Shown: piece by piece, positions 18,299 through 27,666 of the stretch
Position numbering within the stretch: position 1 is the stretch's first letter
Layout: each line of letters starts with the position of its first letter
NCBI RefSeq assembly: GCF_019431045.1
Contig: NZ_JAHXPT010000004.1
Coordinates: forward strand, 186,001 to 250,000
Length of the DNA stretch: 64,000 nt
Origin: Clostridium weizhouense
GTDB taxonomy: Bacteria; Bacillota; Clostridia; Clostridiales; Clostridiaceae
Reading direction: 5' to 3'
The notes under the pieces: model-generated
The model's database searches: none
What the model saw: only the letters and a program-made list of their open reading frames with translations
Told to the model about the DNA's origin: nothing
Made by a program: the position numbers and the translations under genes

Positions 18299-18441
18299 AT
18301 ATGTTTTATGTCTAACTATATGTTTTTAATATTTACTTTTAAAAATCGAATCTATTTGAATTTAACGACCAGTATAACTCTTTCTATATTCAAATATATT
18401 ACTAGAATGTGTTAAAAATATTTTGTTATACAGCAAACAAA
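18299..18441. other. Intergenic region left of the chitinase terminator
   Basis: The rest of the 400-base gap between chitinase and purL is AT-rich. Apart from the PurBox-like sites, purL promoter and chitinase terminator listed separately, nothing recognisable is seen. Confidence 0.4.
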
Positions 18442-18489
18442 AAAAACAGGTGTTATTAATAATTAAGAATATTAACAACACCTGTTTTT
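18442..18489 (-). terminator. Intrinsic terminator of the chitinase gene
   Basis: Arms AAAAACAGGTGTT and its complement (18442-18454, 18477-18489) flank a loop that can pair further. The stem ends nine bases before the chitinase stop codon, and a T-run follows on the reverse strand. Confidence 0.8.
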
Positions 18490-18498
18490 AAACATTAT

Positions 18499-20343
18499 TT
18501 ATTTATTATTAGAATTAAAAAGAGTTTGTCTAGCTATTTCAACAGCATCTTTATGAATACGTTGAGATAAATCTATACTTTGTATAGCTGATATATCTTT
18601 TGGAGCAACTTCTGTTTTTAATTTAAATGAATAGCTCTTTCCAGGTTCTAAAGTTTTACCATCATAAACAGTAGATATATCTACTGTAGTATAACCATCT
18701 TCATAACCAACTGATCCTGCAGTATATTCACCAGATTTTAAAGGGCCATCAGTACTTTTTATATAAATTTTAGGAGTTTTTATTGTTTTACCTGATTTCT
18801 CTACTCCTTTTAAAACTTCATCAGATTCTTCAAGTTTTTCATTATTGGTAATAGTTATTTTATAGCCACCACCAGTTCCCCAACCTTCAGCATATGGAGT
18901 AATATCTACTGTAACATCTAAATTATTATAAACAACATTATATTTAGGTAATTCAGAATCTCCATATAATTCATTCTTAGTACAATTAGTTAACTCATCA
19001 CGCTTACTAGTTGAAGTAGGCGCATCTTGTGATGCCATCCATGCAATCATACCGCCTAAGTTGTTTTCTTTTACATATTTAACTTTTTCAGCTATAGATT
19101 TGCTATTATCATAAGTAAAAAATGCTCCACTATTTTCATCATATAAATATGGTGCTTTAGCAACATCATCCCAATACTCTTTCATTTCAGGATATTCGCT
19201 CTTTAATTTTGATAAACTTCTATAAGCCCATACTCCTCCTCTACGACCACCATCTCCTGTTTTTAAAGGAGCTTCATTCTTTGCGCCTCTTGTTTTTGTA
19301 CCATCTGCATCTTTTGAAACTAATTCTGCTGTACCATATAATCCAGGATTCTTACTATCAGGACCGTTTGATACTTTTTCCCAACCACGAGTATAATAAG
19401 CAGCTCCAACAACTATTTTATCTGATTTAGCTCCTTTACTTAAAAGATAGTTAACACTTTCATCAATAGATAAACCTGAACCTTTAGTTGGATCATTTGG
19501 ATTAGTATAAAGACCTGTTTGATGTCCACTAGTATCATCCCAAGCGCCTCTCATATCATAAGTCATTATATTTGCAAAATCAACTGTTTTAAATACTTCA
19601 TTAATATCAATACCTAAATCTAATTTTTCCTTAGGTGCTGGAAGTGCTACAGATAATTCATAATTTTTACCTATTTTTTCGCCTTGTTCATTTAAAGCAT
19701 TCTTTAAATCTTTTAATAAAATAACATAATTTTCTTTATCCTGAGTAGTAGAATTTCTTGTACCTTCATCCCTTTTATTATCTACATAATCAGGTTCTCT
19801 AACAAAACCTGGATATTCCCAATCTATATCAACAAAATCCATATTAGTGTATTTCAAAAACTTCATAATATTTTTAACAAACTTCCTTCTAGCAGAAGTA
19901 TTAGCTGCAACTTTAGAAAAATCCCCTGATTTAGACCAACCTCCAATAGAAATTCCTATTTTTAAATTTGGATTTTCAGCTCTTAATTCTTGAAACGCAT
20001 TTATTAATCCAGAATTCGGAGAATTCCATTGTACTTCTGGCATTCCAACTGGAGCGCCCAGTGCTGCTTCTCCATCTGTAAATTTTAAGCTTCCATCCTC
20101 ATTAAAATCTAAAAAAGCAAAATTTAAGTGAGTTAATTGTTTAGCTGGTATATCTTTAGGATAAAAATTTTGTTGGCCACCCCATATAGACCAATCACCA
20201 TAATACATTACATTACGTTTAATTTTGTTAATTTGAGTAGCAGCACTAACTTCATTTTTAGGAACAACTATTATTGTTGTTCCTAAAATTGTTGGCACCA
20301 ACATAAGTGCAAAAAGTGATTTTTTTAATTTTCGTCTTAGCAT
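18499..20343 (-). CDS. Secreted chitinase, glycoside hydrolase family 18
   Basis: The 614-residue protein begins with a signal peptide (basic 'MLRRKLKKS', hydrophobic core, cleavage near 'SAATQ'). The GH18 TIM barrel spans about residues 40-455 and starts 'RNVMYYGDWSIWGG'. The active-site motif DxxDxDxE appears as 'DFVDIDWEYPG', with the catalytic Glu present. 'KIGISIGGWSKSG' is the third-strand motif. The roughly 160 C-terminal residues ('YNVVYNNLDVTVDITPYAEG', 'GGGYKITITNN') look like a beta-sandwich accessory domain as in clostridial chitinases. It should be exported and hydrolyse chitin or chitodextrins. It is monocistronic with a GGGGGA site. Confidence 0.93.
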   Translation of the reverse strand: MLRRKLKKSLFALMLVPTILGTTIIVVPKNEVSAATQINKIKRNVMYYGDWSIWGGQQNFYPKDIPAKQLTHLNFAFLDFNEDGSLKFTDGEAALGAPVGMPEVQWNSPNSGLINAFQELRAENPNLKIGISIGGWSKSGDFSKVAANTSARRKFVKNIMKFLKYTNMDFVDIDWEYPGFVREPDYVDNKRDEGTRNSTTQDKENYVILLKDLKNALNEQGEKIGKNYELSVALPAPKEKLDLGIDINEVFKTVDFANIMTYDMRGAWDDTSGHQTGLYTNPNDPTKGSGLSIDESVNYLLSKGAKSDKIVVGAAYYTRGWEKVSNGPDSKNPGLYGTAELVSKDADGTKTRGAKNEAPLKTGDGGRRGGVWAYRSLSKLKSEYPEMKEYWDDVAKAPYLYDENSGAFFTYDNSKSIAEKVKYVKENNLGGMIAWMASQDAPTSTSKRDELTNCTKNELYGDSELPKYNVVYNNLDVTVDITPYAEGWGTGGGYKITITNNEKLEESDEVLKGVEKSGKTIKTPKIYIKSTDGPLKSGEYTAGSVGYEDGYTTVDISTVYDGKTLEPGKSYSFKLKTEVAPKDISAIQSIDLSQRIHKDAVEIARQTLFNSNNK

Positions 20344-20776
20344 TTAAATTCCCCCTTATTTTTAATTATATTTTAAAAAATTTATACATAAAAGTTAATT
20401 TTTTACTGTAAATTTCTTAATATTATTATAACATTTATTATTATGTTTACAACAAAAGCATAATAATAACTTATATTAAATTTAAAGATAAAGATAAAGT
20501 AACTTTTTTCTAAATTTAAAATTTATTTATTTTACTTGACTTGTGCACTAAATTGAGCAATTTTACCAACCGACTTTAAATCAATGTTTATTAAATATCA
20601 AATAATAAATTTTAGATATACTCTACTCAATCTTTTATATAAATTTGGTTTATTTTCAAATATAACAAGTTAAAATCTATTTAATTCTAAAATTTATGCT
20701 TAAAAATAATAGAATGTTGGCTTTTTGGGGAATATATATACAAATTACTACGCAAGTCTAGTTATTTATAAAAAAA
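20344..20776. other. Chitinase-CLC intergenic region
   Basis: Almost 500 bases of AT-rich DNA separate the chitinase start and the CLC stop. Apart from the chitinase promoter and the CLC terminator, nothing recognisable is seen. A GAATGTTGGC stretch near 20712 is shared with repeat family A, but is too short to call. Confidence 0.4.
20425..20469 (-). promoter_or_regulatory. Chitinase promoter with overlapping inverted repeat
   Basis: On the reverse strand TTGTAA and TATAAT are 16 bases apart (20425-20452), about 80 bases before the coding start. An inverted repeat with perfect 11-base arms (TTATTATTATG at 20435-20445, complement at 20459-20469) covers the -35, a plausible operator for substrate control. 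Confidence 0.5.
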
Positions 20777-20824
20777 ATATTACTGTATTTGTTTATAATA
20801 AAGTATAAACAAATACAGTAATAT
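20777..20824 (-). terminator. Strong intrinsic terminator of the CLC gene
   Basis: Two perfect 21-base arms (20777-20797, 20804-20824) flank a six-base loop. On the reverse strand seven T follow the stem. Confidence 0.9.
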
Positions 20825-20839
20825 CAAATATTAACAAAT

Positions 20840-22114
20840 CTACAATGCATTTCTATCAATGAATTCAGCTTTAAGTTTAGAATAAACAATTTTTTGACTA
20901 CTATAAAGACTATAATATCCTGATAACATATAACTAACTCCACAAGCAATTGCAAATAAAATTAATCCTTGTGCTCCAAAAAGCTCAATACTAAGTATTA
21001 CAGAAGTAATTAAAGTATTAACTACTCCACAAAATAATGCTATTAATCCAATAGCGGCCCCAAATCCTGGATCAATACCAAGAAGTTTTCCTGCAAAACA
21101 TCCAAATGTTGCCCCAATAAAAAATGTTGGTACAATTTCTCCACCTTTATAACCTACACTTATAGTAATAGCTGTAAAAATTATTTTTAAAATAAATGCT
21201 TCTGGTTTTGAATTTCCATTTATAGCATTTGTTATAACATCCATTCCAGCTCCATTATAATCTCTAGTGTGTATCACAAATGTAAGTATCACAATAACTA
21301 ATCCACCTAAAAATACTCTGATATATGAATTTTTAATAAGATTTGATAAAAAAGTATTGGTTTTATGTAGTGATCGACAAAATATAATACTTACTAGTGC
21401 ACATAACCCGCCTAAAATTGCAACCTTTATCATATTCTCTGGAGATATATTAGGTATAATTGCTAAATTAAATCGAACAGGTTCAATACCAAAAAATATT
21501 GAAACTTTATATGCACAAATAGATGAAACAATACATGGAATAAAAGCAGAATAGTGTATAATTCCTACACTAATAACCTCCATAGAAAAAAATGTGGCTG
21601 TTAATGGCGTACCAAATAATGCTGCAAACACTCCACTCATTCCACATAATGTTATTAAATGCATGTCCTTCTCATCTAATTTAAAAATTTTTCCCACTTG
21701 TGTTCCTATGCTTCCCCCTAATTGTAATGCAGCACCTTCCCTTCCGGCAGAACCTCCAAAAAGATGTGTAATAACAGTACTTATAAAAATTAGTGGTGCC
21801 ATCACAAATGGAACTTTATCATCTGTACGAACAGATTTTATAACTAAATTTGTACCTATATTTTCACTCATTTTTAATAAATTATAAAGCCATATTATTA
21901 TGATTCCTCCAAGTGGTAATATAAATATAACCCAATCATTTTTTACACGAAAAGTTGTAGCATATTCAACACTAATATGAAAGACACTACCTACAAGTCC
22001 TGCTAATAAACCAGTTATTCCTGCAATAATTACCCATTTTAAAAACGTTATTATGTACTTTCGAATTATTTTCATTTTCTCTATTATTCTTAATTTTTCT
22101 ATTAATACTTCCAT
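20840..22114 (-). CDS. CLC-family anion/proton antiporter, fluoride-type (CLC-F-like)
   Basis: The 424-residue protein has about ten membrane segments and CLC hallmarks. 'GGSAGREGAALQLGGSIG' carries the gating Glu, and 'YKGGEIVPTFFIGATFG' matches the second selectivity region. The chloride-type 'GSGIP' loop is missing; 'ENIGTNLVIK' occupies the corresponding place. That replacement, together with 'GGExxPxFFIGA', is typical of the CLC-F branch that exports fluoride in exchange for protons. The ATG at 22112-22114 is chosen with GGAGAGG upstream; an in-frame GTG overlaps that site. No fluoride riboswitch is visible in the short upstream gap. Chloride transport remains possible. Confidence 0.85.
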   Translation of the reverse strand: MEVLIEKLRIIEKMKIIRKYIITFLKWVIIAGITGLLAGLVGSVFHISVEYATTFRVKNDWVIFILPLGGIIIIWLYNLLKMSENIGTNLVIKSVRTDDKVPFVMAPLIFISTVITHLFGGSAGREGAALQLGGSIGTQVGKIFKLDEKDMHLITLCGMSGVFAALFGTPLTATFFSMEVISVGIIHYSAFIPCIVSSICAYKVSIFFGIEPVRFNLAIIPNISPENMIKVAILGGLCALVSIIFCRSLHKTNTFLSNLIKNSYIRVFLGGLVIVILTFVIHTRDYNGAGMDVITNAINGNSKPEAFILKIIFTAITISVGYKGGEIVPTFFIGATFGCFAGKLLGIDPGFGAAIGLIALFCGVVNTLITSVILSIELFGAQGLILFAIACGVSYMLSGYYSLYSSQKIVYSKLKAEFIDRNAL

Positions 22115-22150
22115 TTTCACCTCTCCACTTTATTATATACACATAAAAGA

Positions 22151-22170
22151 CCATAAGATAATTCTTATGG
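22151..22170 (-). terminator. Short hairpin terminator after the zinc ribbon gene
   Basis: CCATAAGA and its complement pair around a four-base loop. On the reverse strand TCTTTTAT follows. It lies 30 bases past the stop of the zinc ribbon gene. Confidence 0.55.
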
Positions 22171-22199
22171 CCTCTAAAGAAAATACGTATCAGTAAATT

Positions 22200-22364
22200 C
22201 TAGTAATTTCTGTTGTTATTTCTTTGTTGTTTTCTAGCTCTTCTACAATCAGGACATCTTACTGGTTCGTTATCAAATCCTTTTTCTTTGTAGAATTCTT
22301 GTTCTCCAACTGTGAAAACGAATTCCTTTCCACAATCTTTACATACTAATGTCTTATCTTCCAT
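22200..22364 (-). CDS. Small zinc-ribbon protein (zf-trcl type)
   Basis: The 54-residue product contains one zinc ribbon: 'VCKDCGKEF' near residue 7 and 'VRCPDCRRARK' near residue 35, followed by a basic Asn-rich tail. The spacing 'GEQEFYKEKGFDNEPVRC' is typical of the family annotated as probable zinc-ribbon domain proteins in Firmicutes. Its function is unknown. The ATG at 22362-22364 has GGGAGG eight bases upstream; an earlier in-frame ATG lies within this leader and would absorb it. It is transcribed alone. Confidence 0.85.
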   Translation of the reverse strand: MEDKTLVCKDCGKEFVFTVGEQEFYKEKGFDNEPVRCPDCRRARKQQRNNNRNY

Positions 22365-22508
22365 TCTAATTTCCTCCCTTTTCATAGATTATAACCCGAT
22401 ACTAGAACTAATCTCTGAAACAGAGGAAACTTATAGTACTGATTAAATCTTGAATTATCTTACTTATTTATGATATCACATTATAATTTATAATTCAATA
22501 TAAATTAA

Positions 22509-23192
22509 TTATTCTTCAAAAATTAATCCTTCTTGAATTTTGCCCTCTTTCATAGAAACTATCCTAGTTGATACATTCTTAGCAAAATCCATATCATGAG
22601 TTATTATAAGCATTCCCATTCCAGTGTTACTTAAACTCTTTATTAAATTCGCAACTTCACCTGTAAGTCCTGGATCTAAAGCTGATGTTGGCTCATCAAA
22701 ACACATTATCTTAGGTTCTAATGCTAAAGCCCGTCCTATAGCAACTCTTTGCTTTTGTCCTCCTGATAATTCAAAAGGATAGTTATTTTTCTTATCTCCT
22801 AAACCTAAAAAGCCTAAAATTTCTTCTGCCTTCTTTATTGCTTGATTTTTACTTAATCCTAATACTCTTTGAGGTGCTTCTATTATATTTTCTAAAACAC
22901 TCATATGCGGAAATAAATTAAAGCTTTGGAATACCAATCCAATATCTTTTCTTATTTCAGACATTGCTTTTTTATCAGCATATTTTCCATCTTTACATAT
23001 ATATTTTCCATCAATTTCTATACTTCCATTATCACAATGTTCTAATGTATTTATACATCTAAGTAATGTAGTTTTACCACCGCCTGAAGGACCAACAATA
23101 ACTAAAATCTCACCTGCTGCAATCTTTAAGTCAATACCTTTTAATACTTCAGTATTTCCGAACTTCTTTCTAATTCCACTGACATTTAACAT
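22509..23192 (-). CDS. Polar amino acid ABC transporter, ATP-binding protein
   Basis: The 227-residue ATPase is of the GlnQ/HisP type. It has Walker A 'GPSGGGKTT', signature 'LSGGQKQRVAIGRALA', Walker B 'KIMCFDEPTSALD' and the switch His in 'IITHDM'. With the permease and lipoprotein encoded immediately upstream it forms a complete importer for a polar amino acid. The substrate cannot be read from these motifs. The start has a GAAGGAG site and lies 15 bases after the permease gene. Confidence 0.93.
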   Translation of the reverse strand: MLNVSGIRKKFGNTEVLKGIDLKIAAGEILVIVGPSGGGKTTLLRCINTLEHCDNGSIEIDGKYICKDGKYADKKAMSEIRKDIGLVFQSFNLFPHMSVLENIIEAPQRVLGLSKNQAIKKAEEILGFLGLGDKKNNYPFELSGGQKQRVAIGRALALEPKIMCFDEPTSALDPGLTGEVANLIKSLSNTGMGMLIITHDMDFAKNVSTRIVSMKEGKIQEGLIFEE

Positions 23193-23207
23193 ATTAATTG
23201 CTCCTTC

Positions 23208-23876
23208 CTATTTATAATACTCATATTTCTTTTCTATTTTTTCTAAAACTTTACTTAAAACTCCTATCACAATTAAGTAAACAACGCCTGCTAATATTAA
23301 TGGTATTAATGTAACATCTCTATTAGATGCTATTTTAGCTACTTTTAATAATTCATCTAATCCTAAAATATATACTAAAGAAGTATCTTTAACCAAAGTA
23401 GTAATTTCATTTGCAACTGGAGGAATAACTCTTTTTATTGCTTGAGGTAATATTATTCTAAAAAATGTATCTTTTTGAGTAAGACCTAATACCTCTGCTC
23501 CCTCATATTGTCCTCTATCAATTGATATTATTCCTGCTCTAAATATTTCTCCAAAATAAGCAGTATAATTTAATACAAATGCTACAATAGCCGCTGTAAA
23601 TCTATCAAATGTCATTCCTACAAATGGTTCTCCAAAATGTATTGTAACTAATGGTAACCCAAAATATATTATAACTATTTGTAATAACAGAGGAGTCCCT
23701 CTCATTACAAGTATATATGCTCCTACTATCTTTTTTAATATTAAAGATTTTGATGTCCTTGCTAAAGCAACTATAATTCCTAGTGGAATAGCTAATATTA
23801 ATGTCAATGCAAAAACTTCTAATGTAACCTTTAGCCCCTCTAATATTTGAGGCATTAATGATAAAATGTAATTCAA
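23208..23876 (-). CDS. Polar amino acid ABC transporter, permease protein
   Basis: The 222-residue HisM-type permease has about five membrane segments and the coupling motif region 'EGAEVLGLTQKDTFFRIILP'. The N-terminal part 'LKVTLEVFALTLILAIPLG' is typical of the family. It starts at TTG, five bases after AAGGAGGAG. A single permease gene implies a homodimer. It lies between the ATPase and the binding protein. Confidence 0.92.
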   Translation of the reverse strand: MNYILSLMPQILEGLKVTLEVFALTLILAIPLGIIVALARTSKSLILKKIVGAYILVMRGTPLLLQIVIIYFGLPLVTIHFGEPFVGMTFDRFTAAIVAFVLNYTAYFGEIFRAGIISIDRGQYEGAEVLGLTQKDTFFRIILPQAIKRVIPPVANEITTLVKDTSLVYILGLDELLKVAKIASNRDVTLIPLILAGVVYLIVIGVLSKVLEKIEKKYEYYK

Positions 23877-23891
23877 GGTAACTCCTCCTTT

Positions 23892-24701
23892 TTATTTAAC
23901 TATTATATCTTCTCCAAACCATTTCTTTGATACTTCTGAAGCACTACCATCATTTATTGCTTCATCAAGAGCTTTATTAAATTCATCTACAAATTTTGTA
24001 TCACCTTTTCTAATTCCAACTGCATAAGTTTCCTTGCCAAAGTCATCATCTAAAACTTTATATTTATCTTGTCCTCTTTCTTTCATATAATATTTAGCTA
24101 AAATTTCATCAGCAACAACTGCATCTATTCTTCCTGCTTCTAAATCCATTAATGCATCATTATTTGTTTCAAAAGTAACAACATTTCCCCCATCAAATGT
24201 ATTAATTATATCTCCATCCGCTTTTATTGCATCTACTGCACTTGATTGATTTTGAGCTCCAACTTTAGCTCCAGCTAAATCTGATTTTGTATTAATTTTA
24301 GAATTTGCTAACGTTATTATTACTTGTCTATTATTTAAATAAGCTTTTGAAAACTCTACTTTTTCTTTTCTTTCATCAGTGACTGAATACCCATTCCAAA
24401 TTAAATCTATATTGCCATTTTTAAGTTCTGACTCTTTCATGCTCCAATCAATTGATTGAAATTTTATAGTCTTACCTAATTTTTCACTTACTTTTTTAGC
24501 AAGATCTATATCAAATCCTACTAATTCTCCACTCTCATTTTTAAATCCCATAGGTACAAAAGTATCATCAATCCCAATAACTAATTCATTTTTTTCAGCC
24601 ATACTATTATTTTTATTATTCTGACATGCTGCCAGACTTATTCCAACTACAATAACACATGATGCTATACAAACCTTTTTTAAAATTTTATTTAATTTCA
24701 T
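23892..24701 (-). CDS. Amino acid ABC transporter substrate-binding lipoprotein
   Basis: The 269-residue protein begins with a lipoprotein signal ('MKLNKILKKVCIASC', lipobox LAAC) and continues as a family 3 periplasmic-type binding fold. Landmarks are 'LVIGIDDTFVPMGFKNESG', 'GFDIDLAKKVSEKLG', 'WNGYSVTDERKEKVEFSKAY' and 'VGIRKGDTKFVDEFNKALDE'. It should be anchored outside the membrane and deliver a polar amino acid to the permease. The ATG at 24699-24701 has AGGGGGA upstream; the longer frame reaches into the promoter. It is the first gene of the operon. Confidence 0.92.
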   Translation of the reverse strand: MKLNKILKKVCIASCVIVVGISLAACQNNKNNSMAEKNELVIGIDDTFVPMGFKNESGELVGFDIDLAKKVSEKLGKTIKFQSIDWSMKESELKNGNIDLIWNGYSVTDERKEKVEFSKAYLNNRQVIITLANSKINTKSDLAGAKVGAQNQSSAVDAIKADGDIINTFDGGNVVTFETNNDALMDLEAGRIDAVVADEILAKYYMKERGQDKYKVLDDDFGKETYAVGIRKGDTKFVDEFNKALDEAINDGSASEVSKKWFGEDIIVK

Positions 24702-24737
24702 TCTTATATCCCCCTTAAACTCACTTTCTTTATTTAA

Positions 24738-24767
24738 TACTTTATCATGATAAAGTAAGTAAGTCAA
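24738..24767 (-). promoter_or_regulatory. Promoter with 20-bp perfect palindrome, amino acid ABC operon
   Basis: On the reverse strand TTGACT and TAAAGT are 17 bases apart (24739-24767). The -10 and half the spacer lie inside a perfect 20-base palindrome, TACTTTATCATGATAAAGTA (24738-24757), which is very likely a repressor operator. Confidence 0.65.
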
Positions 24768-24793
24768 CATTCTTTATTATAAATTTTTATAAC

Positions 24794-24846
24794 AAAAAAG
24801 GACTCTATTATATTAAAATGTTCTTCATATAATAAAATCCTTTTTT
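24794..24846 (-). terminator. Intrinsic terminator of the coiled-coil lipoprotein gene
   Basis: Arms of about 20 bases with two mismatches (24794-24813, 24827-24846) pair directly after the stop codon of the lipoprotein gene, with T-tract on the reverse strand. Confidence 0.7.
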
Positions 24847-24849
24847 ATA

Positions 24850-25368
24850 TTAATGATTTCCAAGTCTATTTAATGCTTTTTGTAAATTATCTACATGTGA
24901 ATTAAAATCATCTTTTATATCGCTAACTTTAGTTTCATCAATAATACTATCATCCTTTTTTTCTTCAATCTTATCTTTAGCATCATCAGATTTATCTTTT
25001 AGCTCATCTAATTTATCTGTAATTTCTTCCATATTTTTCTTTATATCTTCACTTTTACCTTGTAAATCTGCTTCATTTAATTTATCAGTTAATTCATCAG
25101 CCTTATCTGTAAATTCTTTAATTATTCTTTCTTTATCTTCATCCATTTCATCTAATTTGTCAGCAATTTCTGCTGGCTTGTCTCTTAGCTTTTCCTCTAA
25201 TTCTTGTATTTTATCAGAATCAAAAATATCATCTACCTTTTCTGAAGATGGTACTTCATCTTCATTTTGTTTTGTTACAAGTATATAATCATCTTGTAAT
25301 TTACATCCTATCAAACTAAAACTTAAAATCATACACAGAAAAAAACATATTAAATTCTTATTTTTCAT
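24850..25368 (-). CDS. Coiled-coil lipoprotein, unknown function
   Basis: The 172-residue protein starts with a lipoprotein signal ('MKNKNLICFFLCM', lipobox LIGC). Beyond residue 50 it consists almost wholly of charged heptads rich in Lys, Glu and Asp ('ELEEKLRDKPAEIADKLDEM', 'ITDKLDELKDKSDDAKDKIE'). An extended coiled coil on the outer face of the membrane is expected. No enzymatic motif is visible. GAGGTG lies close to the ATG. The composition resembles surface spacer or LEA-like proteins, but no family is recognised. Confidence 0.75.
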   Translation of the reverse strand: MKNKNLICFFLCMILSFSLIGCKLQDDYILVTKQNEDEVPSSEKVDDIFDSDKIQELEEKLRDKPAEIADKLDEMDEDKERIIKEFTDKADELTDKLNEADLQGKSEDIKKNMEEITDKLDELKDKSDDAKDKIEEKKDDSIIDETKVSDIKDDFNSHVDNLQKALNRLGNH

Positions 25369-25602
25369 TTTTTCACCTCAAACAAGAAATTATTTCACAT
25401 AAAAATATAAGCTTATGTATCATATTTTAATACTTTTTTAATAATACTTCAATATTTTTTTAGACTAATCAGTATTAAAATTTATTTTTCTTAATTAAAC
25501 ATATTCCTTCTATATTCTACATTTTTATTATAATTTCTTAAATATTTTAAATTTATTAGGTAATACTAAATTTAAAATTTAAAAGAAAAGGAGTAATTAT
25601 TT

Positions 25603-27642
25603 ATGTGGAAAAAAAGTTTTGGTGTTCTGCAAAAAATAGGAAAAGCATTAATGTTACCAGTAGCACTTTTACCAGCAGCTGGTATACTTCTTGCACTTGG
25701 AAATATGTTTCAAAATCCTGATTTTTTAGCTTTAGTGCCGTTTCTTGACTCTAGTGGTTTCCAATTATTTGCAACAGTAATTGAACGTTCTGGTGGTATT
25801 ATTTTTGATAATTTACCTTTATTGTTTGCGGTTGGTGTTGCTGTTGGTTTAAGTGATGGTGATGGTGTTGCTGGACTTGCAGCTATAGTTGGATTCTTAA
25901 TTATGAATGTAACAATGAGTAAAATGATTGGTGTTACGGTTGATAATTTAGGCGATCCAATGTATGCATCAGTTCTTGGTGTTCCAACATTACAAACTGG
26001 AGTATTTGGAGGTATAATTATAGGTGTTATAGCATCATCATTATATAAAAGGTTCTTTAATATAGAACTTCCTTCATACTTAGGATTCTTTGCTGGTAAA
26101 AGATTTGTACCTATAATAACTGCTGCATCAGCAGTGCTTTTAGGTATTCTTATGACATTTATTTGGCCACCTATTCAAAATGCTTTATTTACTTTTTCAA
26201 GAAGTATGATAGATACTAATAAAACCGTTGCTGCATTTGTATTTGGTGTTATTGAAAGAGCATTAATACCATTTGGATTACATCATATTTGGTATAATCC
26301 ATTTTGGTATCAGTTTGGAGAATATGTTGATAAAGCTGGAAACTTAGTTTTAGGCGATCAAAAAATATTCTTTGCTCAACTTAAAGATGCAGTACCTTTT
26401 ACTGCGGGTACATTTATGACTGGTAAATTTCCTTTCATGATGTTTGGTTTACCTGCTGCTGCACTTGCAATGTATCATGAAGCTAAATCCGAGAAAAAAG
26501 CTTTAGTTTCTGGTATATTATTTTCTGGAGCATTAACAAGCTTTTTAACAGGTATTACTGAACCAATCGAATTTACATTTTTATTTATAGCACCAGCCTT
26601 ATTTGGAATCCACTGTATTTTTGCTGGTCTTTCATTTATGATAATGCAAATACTTAATGTAAAAATTGGTTTAACATTTTCAGGTGGTATTATAGACTTT
26701 ATATTATTTGGAGTTGTACCAAACAGGACTAAATGGTGGTTAGCTATAGTAGTAGGATTATGTTTCTCAGTAATCTACTATTTTGGCTTTAGATTCTTTA
26801 TTAGAAAATTTGATTTAAAAACACCTGGTAGAGAAGAAGATGAAGTAGGAATTGTAGATAGTACTCCTGGTTCTAGAAAACAAGGTGCCGCTTTAGCTAA
26901 TAGTATTATCAAAGCTTTAGGTGGAAAAGAAAATCTAGATAATCTTGATGCTTGTATTACAAGACTTAGAGTAATTGTTAAAAATAAAGATAAAGTTGAT
27001 AAAAATAAACTTAAAGAATTAGGTGCTGCTGGAGTAATGGAGGTTGGAAATAATATTCAAGCAATATTTGGTCCAAAATCTGATAATATTAAAAACCAAA
27101 TGAAAGATATTATCTCTGGTAATTTAACTGTAGATGAAGATGATTCTACTGACATAATTGTTGATGAAAAACCTAGTTCTAGTTCAATAAATTCTAGTAT
27201 TATTTGTCCTATTGAAGGAGAAGTTATAGAATTATCAAAAGTTCCAGATGAAGTATTTTCTCAAAAAATGATGGGAGACGGTTTTGCCATAGTTCCTGAA
27301 GGTAATGTTGTTTACTCTCCTGTAGATGGTGAAATAGCAACCTTATTCCCAACTAAGCATGCCATTGGATTAATTAGCAATGATGGAGTCGAAATTTTAA
27401 TTCATGTCGGAATGGATACTGTAAGTTTAAAAGGAGAAGGCTTTAAATCTTTTGTAAATCAAGGTGATAAAGTAAAAGCTGGAGATAAATTACTTGAAGT
27501 TGATTTTAATTCAATTAAAAATAAAGTTCCATCGCTGATAACACCTATAGTATTTACAAACTTACAAGACAATGCTGATCTTAAAGTTAACTATGGAAAA
27601 CATAAATCTAGAGATAGAAATGTTGCAACTGTAAAACAATAG
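25603..27642 (+). CDS. PTS glucose/N-acetylglucosamine-type EIICBA
   Basis: The 679-residue permease has all three PTS domains in order C-B-A. EIIC (residues 1 to about 400) starts 'KSFGVLQKIGKALMLPVALL' and includes 'PFGLHHIWYNPFW' and 'GITEPIEFTFLF'. EIIB has the phosphorylated Cys in 'NLDACITRLRV' near 450. EIIA has 'TKHAIGLISNDGVEILIHVG' with the active His. It imports and phosphorylates glucose or N-acetylglucosamine; the sequence does not decide which. The nearby secreted chitinase makes GlcNAc a reasonable idea, but this is inference. It is monocistronic, with AAAGGAG before the ATG and no visible antiterminator target. Confidence 0.9.
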   Translation: MWKKSFGVLQKIGKALMLPVALLPAAGILLALGNMFQNPDFLALVPFLDSSGFQLFATVIERSGGIIFDNLPLLFAVGVAVGLSDGDGVAGLAAIVGFLIMNVTMSKMIGVTVDNLGDPMYASVLGVPTLQTGVFGGIIIGVIASSLYKRFFNIELPSYLGFFAGKRFVPIITAASAVLLGILMTFIWPPIQNALFTFSRSMIDTNKTVAAFVFGVIERALIPFGLHHIWYNPFWYQFGEYVDKAGNLVLGDQKIFFAQLKDAVPFTAGTFMTGKFPFMMFGLPAAALAMYHEAKSEKKALVSGILFSGALTSFLTGITEPIEFTFLFIAPALFGIHCIFAGLSFMIMQILNVKIGLTFSGGIIDFILFGVVPNRTKWWLAIVVGLCFSVIYYFGFRFFIRKFDLKTPGREEDEVGIVDSTPGSRKQGAALANSIIKALGGKENLDNLDACITRLRVIVKNKDKVDKNKLKELGAAGVMEVGNNIQAIFGPKSDNIKNQMKDIISGNLTVDEDDSTDIIVDEKPSSSSINSSIICPIEGEVIELSKVPDEVFSQKMMGDGFAIVPEGNVVYSPVDGEIATLFPTKHAIGLISNDGVEILIHVGMDTVSLKGEGFKSFVNQGDKVKAGDKLLEVDFNSIKNKVPSLITPIVFTNLQDNADLKVNYGKHKSRDRNVATVKQ

Positions 27643-27666
27643 TTTATTAATCTTATAAAATAAACT

